From: Syncephalis plumigaleata
Taxonomy: Eukaryota; Zoopagomycota; Zoopagomycetes; Zoopagales; Piptocephalidaceae
Assembly: GCA_025201365.1 (NCBI GenBank)
Contig: JAIXMF010000099.1
Coordinates: 1-40,069, forward strand
Length of the DNA stretch: 40,069 bases
Direction of reading: 5' to 3'
The notes under the pieces were generated by a model. It was given only the letters and a program-made list of their open reading frames with translations, was not told the DNA's origin and made no database searches. The position numbers were made by a program, and so were the translations under genes. Position 1 is the first letter of the stretch. The number at the start of each line of letters is the position of its first letter. This document shows positions 28,801 through 40,069 of the stretch, piece after piece.

Positions 28801-31800
28801 TGCTGCTACTGCTCCTGTTGCTCCTGCCGGTGTTGCTCCTGTTGCTCCTGTTGCTGCTGCTGCTGATGTCGACGTTGATGCATCTCCATGAGCGGTAGCA
28901 CCTGTGGCATGAACACCAGACGGTGTACGTGTGGCATCATCACGCGAACGAGATGCCGACCTTGTTGCATCGTTCATTAGACGTTGTCGAGTTGCTTGAC
29001 CGAATAGTGCATTGGCACCGGCAAACGACGATGACACAAAGGGGAATTGCATATCTGCAGCACTCTGACTAGGTGTCGTCGTACTTGCTAATTGATGCTG
29101 TTCATCGCGTAATACTTCAGCGCGAATATCCGGCGGCAATGCATCAAGGAATTCCTCGCTGATACCCATGTTATCGTTGGATTCGGTATCGGTGGGTGGT
29201 ATCACCGTATTCGTTGCAGTCGTACTAGGTGCAGGTCTACTGGCAGCTAAACGTTGTTCACGTAAATGCTGTTGAATAACTTCTTCGCGTAGATCATCGG
29301 GTAATGCCTCCAAGAAAGTGGGATCAATACCAGTATCACTAATATCCACTAGTTGACCATTGACCATGACAGTGAGTCGCTCGGTACTGGTAGCGGAAGC
29401 CTGACTATCCTGTACTTCCTCGGTAGCAGTCTCTGCGGCAGCATCAGTAGCAACATCAGTAGTTGCCTCTGTGGAAGCATCTGCAGTAGTGGTAGTGGTT
29501 GGTGTTTCCGCTTCAACGGGTATCTCTGTAGTTTCCGTCGTTTCAACCGCTGTTTCTTCACGAGTAGGCTCATTCGTAGCACTTGCTGATTCCTCTACAG
29601 CTTCAGATGGTTCTACCGTAGTGGTGGATTCATCAGTGGTGGTGGTGGTGGTGGCTGCTGCCGTTGTTTCTTCAGTTTGTTGAGGTTCGGCTTCTGCTTC
29701 CGTCTCCATTTCCGCTTGCGAATCTTCCTCTGTAGTCGCTTTCTTTGCAGCATCTCTCGCTTCCATTTGCTCTACTAGTTTTGCATGTTCCGCTTCCGCT
29801 TCCTTCTTCATTTCTTCTCGACGCTGTTGCTCTTCCTCACGCGCTATAGGCACCATCGCATTCAATAAATGATTCACTAATCGCGATGCTTTCTCTACCA
29901 TCGTGTCACCGTAAATCAGCTGAACCATTTGTTGCCAACGCTCACGTGTAGACAATGGACTCGATTCTTGTATCACGAGTAATGCTTGAGCAATCCTATC
30001 CTCGATTGTAGGTTCTGGTGCAGCATTTCCTATAACACCACATTATTATTATTGTTATTATTATTATATCATTCATATACTTACCATCAGTGGCCGAGGT
30101 TGTTGTGGCACCGGCAGCAGCTGTAGTTCCTACTTGATTACTACTGCTAGCACCGCCTCCCGCGCCAGCACCACCTCCAAATGAAAAGTCTATACGATGA
30201 CGTTCATGATGTCCGCCTAAACCATCGATAATCTCCAATTCTCCATGTCGTCCATGTTGACCCAACAATTGTTCAAGTAGTTGTACGGCATTCTGAGACG
30301 AATTACCATTCATAACATCGTCAAAGGTACGCCAACCATGAATATCACGTAGACGCGATGTAACATGCAACGATCCTTGATGTCCATTTAATAGTGGCAC
30401 CGAATGTGGATTTAACGCATTAACACTCGCTAGTGGACTATTAGCAGCGCCACGAGTATTACCACTAGTTGCTAATAAAGGATGTCGAGATACATCACGG
30501 AATCGTGAATTAAGTCGAAGGAAACGATTCTCATCCTCTAATGGAGAGTAGCGTATTGGATCTTGAATCCAATGATCTCGCGATTCATCACCCAATTCGA
30601 ATCCAAATATGCTACGATTCAATCGATAGGCTCGTCCACCCGAACCTCCTCCTTGATGCATCGATCGACGACGATGTTGACCATGAGAGGGTGCATGACC
30701 TACATATATCTGAAATTAGTTCATTCATTCATTAACTAGTTAATAAGACTTACCAGTAACAGCCAATGTAGATTGACCATGTTGACCACCACCTAATGCG
30801 TTAGAAGCAGTAGTAGCTAGTAATGGATCCATAATAATCAATGGATTCTCTTCTTCATCCAATCCCTCTACCGACCACGTTACAGGGAAACGACCCTCTA
30901 ATAGTAGCGGATTATCCTGATCTTCATCACCATCCTCGTCTTCATCTTCATCGTCTTCATCGTCATCCTCATCGTCGTCATCTTCATCTTCATTATCTTC
31001 ATCTTCACCCATCATATCGGCACTACCATCTACTACACGTAGTAGTGCTCGTCCTAGAGCCATAGATGTAGGTGTTCCATCTAACATGTCATATCATCAT
31101 TACTCAATTAGTTACTATTACTCTTAACATTATTTATATTGCTTACCTGTCATATCATCTGATCTAAAAAGATCATTAAAGTTGGCTTGATGCCAATCAA
31201 TATCCGAAAAGTCTATAGGTGATCGATTGGATCCTGTAATGTCAATCATGTAATTATTAGCTAGCTAGCTAGTTAGATATCATTATTATAATTACCATTA
31301 TTACGGCCACCTTCTCCTGTTTCTCCTTCACGTAACATCTCATGTATTCCATTCTCATCGATCATACGCATAAATTCATCTTCTCGATCAAATGCATCAG
31401 AATCTAGATCACCGGATATGGATATGGTGGCTTCATCATCATGAACATCATCATCATCGTCAATATCATCATCGTCGTCATCATCATCAATATCACTATG
31501 ATCATGACCGCTATCTGGATGAGTGTCATTATCTAGATCAGATGAGGACATGACTGCCAATGAACCATTATCATATGGCTCATGCACGACAATCTCCATA
31601 TCAATCTCATCACTATCTACGTCATCATGTTCATCTGTAGTGATATCAGGTTCACTACGATCACTACTCGTGTCATAATGATAGTTTGCTTCATTCGTGT
31701 CGTGTGCATCAACATCGTCTTCATCGTCGTCATCTTCATCGTCGTCGTCGTCATCATCCATCACATCATTGTCATCATCTTCATTATCATCATCATGAAT

Positions 31801-34800
31801 GTCATTATGGTCATCTTCATTAATGACACCACGATCACTCATAAATATATCATCTAGACCATTACGATTACCAGTATCTCCTTCATCATCTTCATCATCA
31901 TCTTCATCAAATGAGTAGTCATGATCTAATCGACCACCTGCCTCATACATGCCTAATGATGAGTGTCGGTATAGATCTGGTGTATCATCCATTAAATTGG
32001 ATCGATTCCGTTCAATGAACACATCTAGTGAGGGACGTTCCTCTTCTTCGCCTCCATCGGCATTCGGTTTCTTAGTGGATGATTGTGATTGAGTGGCGGC
32101 TCTCCATCGACTTAACTTGATGGCCGATTTGGCTAGTGGATCCAATGTACGTAATAGTGTATTAACTACAGTTTTAGCCATAGGGAATGCCAAATCAACT
32201 TGTGCTAGTATATTGGTAAGTAGAGCGACATAACCTCGATCTAACATAAGTTGAGCCATTTGTAATCCACCCGAGAGTTCCGAGGATCGATTACCATTAT
32301 TGCTGTTGTCACGATTAGCTAGGCTATTCGATGGATTATTAGATGAAGATGATGCTGATAATGGTGAAGATGATGTAGTCGTTAACAATCGATGACATAG
32401 ATCGGATAATGTTAGAATACGGCCGTATTTCACATCTAGCGGTAGTTTACTCTTGCCGGCCTCTTTTAGTGCACGCCATACACCATCTAGTACGGTACGT
32501 CGAACTTGAGATAGACTCTCATTATCAACTCGTTTATCATCTTTGGAGCCGGTACACATGGCAACTAGGAAGGTGTCGACACAAATAGCCAAGTTCATCT
32601 GCTTCTTAGCCTCAGCATCTCGCGTGCCTAGACTTGCATTGTGATCCAACAAGTCATAGAGTAAATGATGAATTAATGGATGTTGTTGTTGATGTGATGA
32701 TAAAGTACTAGTAGCACTAGTAGTAGATCCATTGATTGTAGTCGATTTCACCGCCATTTGTTGATCTTTACCGCTTACTACATCAACAGGTACGGAAAGT
32801 ATACAATGCTGACAGTGTGGATAGGCTAGCAGTAATTCAACTAATACTTGTAATAAGAAACATCGATATACATATACGAATTGACTCTTTTCATCTGATA
32901 TCGAAGTAGATGTGGTGACCTCCTCGTGTTTCAATCGTAAAAGTTGTTGCAGTAATAGTTGTACTACTGTTTCTGCTCGCATATCTGACTCGCGTTTTAC
33001 TTCTTCACTCAATGATTGATTACTAGTACTTTCATCAATGGACATGGCTTCTTCTGGTGAATGATCCGACTTTTTCTTATCTTCCTCGTCGTTGTTGTTA
33101 GATGCTAAATCCGCAGGTTTCTTCAAAGTAATCTGAGGTGAAGGTCCATTAGTGGATATATGACTAATACGACAGATGGCTGTAGTGGCCTCAATAAACA
33201 TTTGCGGATCACGTAGGGCAACGCGTGTATGTGTGCGCAAATAGTTGTTTACATCTAGAGCGCGTGGTCGATGGAAGTTGTAATAGGTCATAATCTCACG
33301 TTCCATCGTATCGCGTAGCACTTGAGGTGACTCGACGACATTACGTAGAATCATGGTAATATAGGCTTGATTAGCGTGGAGTGTAGGGAGACCACCTTGT
33401 TTCAACGAGGGAAGAATCACCGTCAAGTAGGTAGGATCTGCCAATTCACCGGCCAAGTGTGGATCACGACTAAGCATGACGAGTAGACGAAGTGAACCCA
33501 CACGTAACATTGCCTCATTCGTTGAGCGTAATAGATTGATACAATGTTGTAATAGGGTACGCTTCTGTTCAAAGCTCATCTTCACTATGGGCTGTGTGTC
33601 AGCCTCTGTTACCTCGAGACCACCCTCGGCCAATTCAGCTGATAGTTTAACTGGTCGTGGTTCACTGGCCATTGATAGGAAACATTCAACAACAGCCAAT
33701 AAGGGTGCTAACCATTGAGGAATAGTATCAGATGAGGTAGTCGAAGTAGAATTGGCCACTATACGATCAGTTTGTTGTGCCACTCCATCCAATAGAATTG
33801 ATAGGAAATTAGGAATATGCTGTTGTATTTGTTGTGCCATTGAATGATCCTTGAGCAATAGATGACCTAGTAACTGATAGCGTACAAATAAACGATGTTC
33901 TGGTGTCTTCTTCTCAGCCGATTTATCTGCAGTATCTGTTGAAGTAGAAGCTGTTGTTGTTGCACACTCCTCTTGTATGGTAACCAATTCATCTAATAAT
34001 CGATGAATAATATCATCTGGACGCTTCTTACTCATGAGCAGTAGTAGTTCAGTGACCTCAACTAGAATGTCATCAATAATATCGACTAGTTTTAATGCAT
34101 GATCCAGAATAGTAACTTCACTATCTTGTCGCAACTGTTTCAACTCGTCTCGTGGTGCAGGACGTTTAGGTAAAGGAAGAATGGGATCCTCTTCAACAGT
34201 AGGTGCGGGTTCTGTTGATTCCGCCTCTGCTTCATTATCTTCTGTAGTTGCTTCTGTTATAGTAGCATCTTCTGTAGCTGCTTCTGTTGCTGTAGTTGCA
34301 TCAGTTGCATCTTCTGTCGTACCTTCAGTTGCTTCGGTATTATTAGTCGTCGTATTTGATGATTCTGTCGATTCTACCAATTCCATATCTTCTCCCGCTA
34401 CACTGTTGTGCTCTTCTTCGGCTTCATTATCCTCTGTCGTTGTTGCATCTGTCGTTGTGTCGGTGGTGGCAGGATCTGTAGCTGTAGCTGTTGCTGTTGC
34501 TGTTTCATTTGTATCTTCTGCCATTAATAGCTCTGAATGAGATAGAATGTAATCTGTTGCGCGCGTTACATTGTTATGTGTACGTTGAAGAGCGGTAATT
34601 ACAGCATGACGCGGGAAACCCATTTCTACCATGACTTGTATGGAGGCCTCATTGGCAACTACAGGTCGAGGTGGTGACGGGACAACAAGTGTAGATCGTT
34701 GATTTGGATTAGCCAATGCTGCCAATGTTGACACAGCTATCGAGGCAGCTGAATCATCGGGTCGTGTATTCACTTCACCATCTGCACGCATAATCTGAAT

Positions 34801-37800
34801 GATGGTCTGTAAAAGTGTACGCACCATCGAGGATGGACAATGCACGAGGAATGAACTACGCCATAGAAGCATTATTACGGGTAGAACAGTATAACGAATA
34901 TCGACTAGATGATCATATGGATCGAATGTATTATCATTCTGACGATCTGTATTCGCACTATTCGAGGTAAGTGACGTGATATTCGATGAATGATGTAATA
35001 ATTTAGATGAGGTAATCACTCTAAACCAGCCTATAATGGCCTCCATCGACAAGTGGATATCCTTGTAATAATCGGTGGATGATGGTGATGATGTAGAGTC
35101 TTCAGGTGCTGGTTGCTCGTAGAGTGTACACAATCCATCTAACATTTGGAATACTACATCTAATCCATCAATACGAGCAAATGCAACTACCATAATAAAG
35201 TATAAGCTAAGATTGCTTCGTTCTAGACAAATGATAATAATTAGATTCAAATACATTATTATTATTATTACAACGAGTATTTACCTTCAACAAATAGCTG
35301 TGGTAATAAACGTAGTGCATTCGTCCAATAAAGTAGTTCACTCGACTTTATACCTTGTTCTATGTTTATTATATTAATATATGCACATATATATAGAGCA
35401 TAAACAATCACTCACCTGGTTGACCCCATGTAAAGATATCCTTTAGTGATTGAGCAACAGAACGAGCAATCTTCAATACTAGAACACGTTGTGCATTATC
35501 GGCAAAGCGACGTGGCAATAACATACGAACAATACCTAATATATTATTACATTATTAATAATTAATTAATTAGATATATAGTCAACAATATACATTAATG
35601 ATATTACTTACCTTGGTATAGTGGTCCTACACAGGAAGGTAGTTCAGTAAGTAAATAGGTGAATGCTGCCATATTGCCTGATAGACGAAGTTCAACTACT
35701 TCCTCGGTCGATGTTGATTTAGTAGTCTCATTATTACTATTACTGCTGGTTGTAGTAGTAGTAGTATCTGTTGTATCAACATCCATTGAAGTAGGTTCCT
35801 CCGTCGTAGATGATGATTCTACAGCTGTCGTGTTCTGTTGTTGATTCGAACTAGTATTACTATTGCTCGTTGTGTTGGAGTTCACCTTGGATTCACGAAG
35901 CTTCTCGGCTGCTGCATTCCAACTGGCCGGAACTGCTTGACGCAATTGAATGGTTTCCCATGTACACATGCTACAAGATGCTTACTATGTTAGTGAATCT
36001 ATTCATATTTATGCGTATATATATCAATCTTACCGGTATAACTGTCCCATCATAGGTAATACAAGTTGACCATGATCATCCATAGGTACCTGGATGACTG
36101 GATGGGTCCATCGTCCTTGAGAGAATAGAGGTGCTGCATAAATATCCGACAATAAGCCTACTAGACCATGCATGGTGACCATAGAGCGGAACATTCGATT
36201 GGCCTCTTCCAATTGGGATTCATCTATAGTTCATCGTGTTATAGAATTGTTGTAGCATACAATAAATGCTAAGATAATCACTTACTCGTAATATCAATGA
36301 ATGAGGAGAATGCACTCTTTTCCTTGCCTCGTTCCAATAGCGGTAATAATGGTTCGCGTGCTAATCTCAACTGATTCAATACAGCTGATAGTACAGCATT
36401 TGGATCCACTTCACAAATACTACGGAATAGATTCGATAATGAGTAGGATGCATGCGATGAGGCAAAGTCATAGGGTAACGTGGTTAATGTAAAATAACGA
36501 AGTAGCTTGTCAACACCGCCTAATCGAATGAAATCACGACAATGGGTAAGATTCTGAAGGACACCTTCTAAGAACTATATACGATTTCACATTAATATAG
36601 TTAATTACATTTCTAATAAATATGACTATGTAAATGTTATTATAGCTTACCTTTACGGTAATTTCAATGTATTCAGCCACGTAATTGTCCTTTTCTTTCT
36701 CCTTGACTGGATCTTGTTCTTCATTGCTACTTGTCTCGGTATCATCCTCTTTACTCGAGGTATTTGCCGCTTGAAGGTAGATATTCGGACGTGAACGAAG
36801 CCATTCAGGTGCTTCAGTAGAACCGAGTACAACTACTCGATCCAGTACACTAATGATCTCCTCGAATATCTTATCTTTAAGTGAGGGCTGATGTCGCATC
36901 AATTCATCCATGGCACCACCGGCAGATCCGGCCACTTCACTGTCTTGCAGAATACGAACAAATTCACTCATGGTAAATATTCTGAAGAACACCGATAATG
37001 GCTGACGTTCATTGAATAGAGCAAGTCCAGTGCTATTCAAGCAAATAGCACCGAAAGCATTAGGTACAGCTGCAATCATCTATAATGACATTAATTAGTA
37101 TATATACATATACATATATGCATATATGTATGCATATTGATGATTAACTTACATCAGATGCTGGAGGTATTCCTAGATCTACCATATCTAAGAATATATT
37201 GGGTAGTTGAATCTCTTGGAATACGGATAACGAGGCTGGTTCATTGTGAATAAAGGTAGCCATAATATTTACCGCTATATACATTATGGTATATTAGTAA
37301 TGACTATCTTATTGTATATATACTAGTTAGTAATCACTTACCCAATGCCAAAATACTACTACCAAATACACGAGAATTCTGCATGACACGACCAATGGAT
37401 GCTGGCAGTGTAGTATCAATTAGATTACGCATACCTTCCGCATTACCGGATGATTGCATCAAATGAAGTACGAATTTGAATAAGCTTTTAATCAAAGCAA
37501 TACGTTCATGCGGTACAGCAGTGGCTATTGTTGTTCATAATATTACGTATTAATCATAGTGAATAAGTAGTTGCACTTTTATTTGTTGCTGTATTGATTG
37601 CTTACCTGCTGCTGTAGTCGGTTTCGATGCCATAATCTCTTCTAATTGATTGGTTTCTTGTAAATGTTCAATAGATAAATCAACTTGTTCCTGTATCATT
37701 ATTACTATCAGTTTAATATACGTGTAAATATGAATGATTAACAAGACATACCTTAATACGATCGACTAGCACTTCGCGTCCTCCTACATCATAGAAATTA

Positions 37801-39738
37801 TCAAAGGCCTTCCAGCCATAGACTGTACTATCAAGAAGTGCTGCCACTTTTGCCACATTCTAATCATCATTACATATACATATATTAATATATATATATT
37901 AATAATAGAAATATATATCAAGTACCTTAATTTGTGAAAATTGCTGTGATCGCATCATTGAAACTAGTATTGGCACTAAACCAGCAGATACAATCATACC
38001 ACCACTCGTGTGTGCCGACACTAGATACGTGACAAATGACAATAGTGCCTCAATGAATTGTTGCGTATAAATGACTAGTTGTATATCAATCACGTTAGTT
38101 ATATGTGTGTATATGCTAGTGATAGTTGCTAGACTAATTACCTTCATCTTCACACATATTACTTGCCACTTTACGTAATAGATATAGTAGAACTCCATGA
38201 CTAGCCGATGCATTCATTGCACTAAGTACGTCATTAATACGAGCACTTGATCTACCAATAGCCTCTAGTGTTAATATGGCCATTGATTGCAATTCCTATT
38301 TAGATGATGGTATGAGTTGAGAGGATACAATAATAATAAGAGAATGTTATATTAATCTACTTACCATAGGCACATCTTTACTATCCGATTGCACCATTTG
38401 ACTAAGTGATGCAATCAATGTGGGATCATGTTGGAAGAAGCGTGACTGAGCTGACACTTCAGGAATCATTAAGGCTAGTAATAAATAATAGTATAATTCG
38501 TGTCAATCATTGTGATATCCTAATCTCACCTATACCAACTTACCTGTAATGCAAATGGCTTGCAATCGAATGATTAAGTATTGTCGACGTAATGCAGCAT
38601 CACCGATACTTGTAGATAGACGTATAGTATGGAACAAGTCATAGTAGACGTCTTCAGGCATATGATGCTGTTTGATCAATTGTTGGAATATTTCCTCGTT
38701 ACTTTTTCCTATTTGTTCGGCACGTTCACAGCGAACAGTGATCATTCCCTCCGAGGATGGTGATAACAATGATGCATCAGTCGAATCTGCTGCATTCTCT
38801 GGTTTAGGACTAATATCCATACTACTCGTAGAAGTCGAAGAGGTTGCCGGCTTGTTTCCCGATGCACCAGTCGATTCCTCCTGTGTGTCTACGATGGATT
38901 CTTTGGCAGCAACTGCTCGACGTGCCTCATCGGGCGAGAGAACTCGGTAGAAATTGTATGAAATCGTGTAGAGTTCCTCGGGTACAACAAGATCATCCCG
39001 ACATAAATCGGCAAGATCAATACCGTAGTTTTTCGTACCCCAATTCTGAGCAAGTGTAAGAATACGATCCTGACTAATTGTAAAGTTATGTCGATAGGAT
39101 CGTTGCATACTAATACGCTGCGCTTGTCGTAAGGCCACCCACAGACATGCCTCTAAGATAGCAGCATCGTTTGTATTGAGTAATGCATTAAGATGCTAAT
39201 AATCATTCATTAATATCAACTATTGTATAGTACACAATAATACACTTACCTCATAGGAATTATAAATGTTACGATTAGTGCAATTCTCTACTAGTAAACG
39301 AGAAAACTTTAGAATGCCTACGATAAGACGTTTCTCATCCAAAGTAAAGGATTGTAATTGTATTTCTTGGTCTAAACGATACTGTTTAACTAGACGCTCT
39401 AGAATGACATCAAATCGATCGAGTACAGCCACCCAGTGGAACATATCTCCACGAGGTAGTGTCCAATTGTCGAATTGCTCGAGACGCGTCATCAACTCTG
39501 ACTCTGATGAATCACGCAGTTGCGTAATTATCGTGGCAATAGAAGCCACCTATATTGTAGTTGCGAGAATACAGTTCGTGTACATAAATAGGAAGTGATA
39601 ATGGGATAGCGTATTATTAGTATAGTGATCAATAGTGAGATTAACTTGTTACTACTACCACTACTGTAGTAGTAGTAATAATCGAATAATACTTACCGGA
39701 GGCGCTAGACGCCGCGGAGCAGCCTTGGCTACTTTCAT
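25859..39738 (-). CDS. TOM1: Giant HECT E3 ubiquitin ligase (Tom1/HUWE1/UPL1 type)
   Basis: Twenty-two exons, phase-consistent, 12,396 nt and 4,131 aa. Boundaries: 39738-39697, 39549-39250, 39195-38544, 38474-38365, 38295-38142, 38074-37926, 37859-37752, 37690-37606, 37524-37342, 37274-37153, 37079-36651, 36574-36286, 36223-36034, 35970-35612, 35535-35416, 35359-35285, 35186-31296, 31233-31147, 31080-30754, 30699-30085, 30029-26024, 25961-25859. Residues 1-1120 are the DUF908/DUF913-like armadillo region. A UBA domain lies near 1300-1340 ([16 protein letters not shown]). Acidic Asp/Glu tracts and Thr/Ala/Glu low complexity follow. Ubiquitin-binding motifs ([27 protein letters not shown]) lie near 3000. 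The HECT domain fills the last ~350 residues ([22 protein letters not shown]). Catalytic Cys4098 has its codon split TG|T by the last intron. The family ubiquitinates histones, ribosomal proteins and DNA-repair factors. Length is close to that of HUWE1. Confidence 0.95.
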
Positions 39739-40069
39739 GGCGTCTGTTTTGGCAATGCAGCCTACTGCTATTACCGTCTACCGTCTACGATAACAATGAA
39801 TGAAAGTGTCAAACTCGTATGACGTATATGTGAGAAATCAATCGCGTTTGTATGGACAAAAGAGACGACCACCAGATGCTGAACTGTACACAAAAGAATA
39901 GATGTAGATCGTACTTTAATCGGATATAGTCAGTAATATGTGACCGTGATCGTAGTGCACGTCCTAGTTACAATATTGTGGTGCTTGTAAAAGAGATGAG
40001 AGAAGAAGAAGAAATAAGTTGTGCTCTGTGTGGGTGAGTGAGTGAGTGAGTGGTTGTGTGGTTGTTGAG
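39739..40069. other. Upstream region of HECT ligase gene
   Basis: The 5' flank of the giant minus-strand gene. It contains a GAGT tandem repeat at 40033-40052 and a purine-rich stretch just inside it. No plus-strand gene was recognised before the window ends. Confidence 0.5.
40033..40052 (+). repeat. GAGT microsatellite upstream of HECT gene
   Basis: About five GTGA units lie roughly 300 bp upstream of the start codon. The same repeat motif occurs in the PIGX leader at 21511-21526. Confidence 0.8.

Noticed and set aside
29471-29683. Val/Ser-rich plus-strand ORFs opposite the HECT gene (also 34181-34540 and 31582-31857)
   Set aside because: These are shadows of Thr/Ala/Glu- and Asp-rich low-complexity coding sequence, with no independent start context or domain.
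1-40069. tRNA or rRNA genes
   Set aside because: I looked for GTTCGANNC-type T-loops with matching stems and for rRNA landmarks and found none that could be supported.

Overview
The window looks like nuclear DNA of an AT-rich, intron-bearing eukaryote, most likely an early-diverging fungus. Introns are short (about 33-102 bp) with GTAAGT-type donors, CTAAY-like branch sites and TAG/CAG acceptors. Genes are compact and often lie head-to-tail or tail-to-tail with gaps of 34-350 bp. The lineage is an inference from architecture and gene content; nothing here fixes the phylum.

Region 1 (1-12,285) is a large inverted repeat. Two arms, 1-5,519 and 6,150-12,285, surround a 630-bp unique spacer. Wherever I compared them the arms match exactly from 933 to 5,488 and from 11,334 down to 6,181, apart from one size difference: a 299-bp tandem repeat present 3 times in the left arm and 5 times in the right. 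Outside 933/11,334 the homology continues but drops abruptly to roughly one difference in ten bases plus indels. Each arm carries, from the outside inward, an FHA-kinase gene reading outward, the 299-bp array, a long non-coding stretch with a MITE-like element, and a 3' fragment of a mitochondrial-type isoleucyl-tRNA synthetase (IleRS) gene reading inward. The right kinase (10,530-13,016) is intact, with 14 exons including an 8-nt microexon that carries the catalytic Asp. The left kinase is a pseudogene in its diverged outer part. The left arm runs off the window.

Region 2 (13,017-15,086) holds repeat debris. It has a pyrimidine-rich stretch, a second small inverted repeat (13,901-14,036 / 14,683-14,818), a broken PUF60-like RRM fragment between its arms, and a WNRD-motif element that stops a few bases before POP4. 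A second copy of the WNRD element and of its flanking repeat lies at 21,700-22,090.

Region 3 (15,087-25,114) is ordinary compact gene space. It contains POP4 (RNase P/MRP), an intronless mitochondrial PPR/helical-repeat protein, an FCP1/NIF-type HAD protein with a DLNGTL motif, PIG-X/Pbn1 (GPI mannosyltransferase I stabiliser) and two convergent four-TM MARVEL-like paralogues.

Region 4 (25,859-39,738, minus strand) is one giant gene: a TOM1/HUWE1-type HECT ubiquitin ligase. I modelled it as 22 exons, 12,396 coding nt and 4,131 aa, with all phases consistent. The codon of the catalytic cysteine is split by the last intron.
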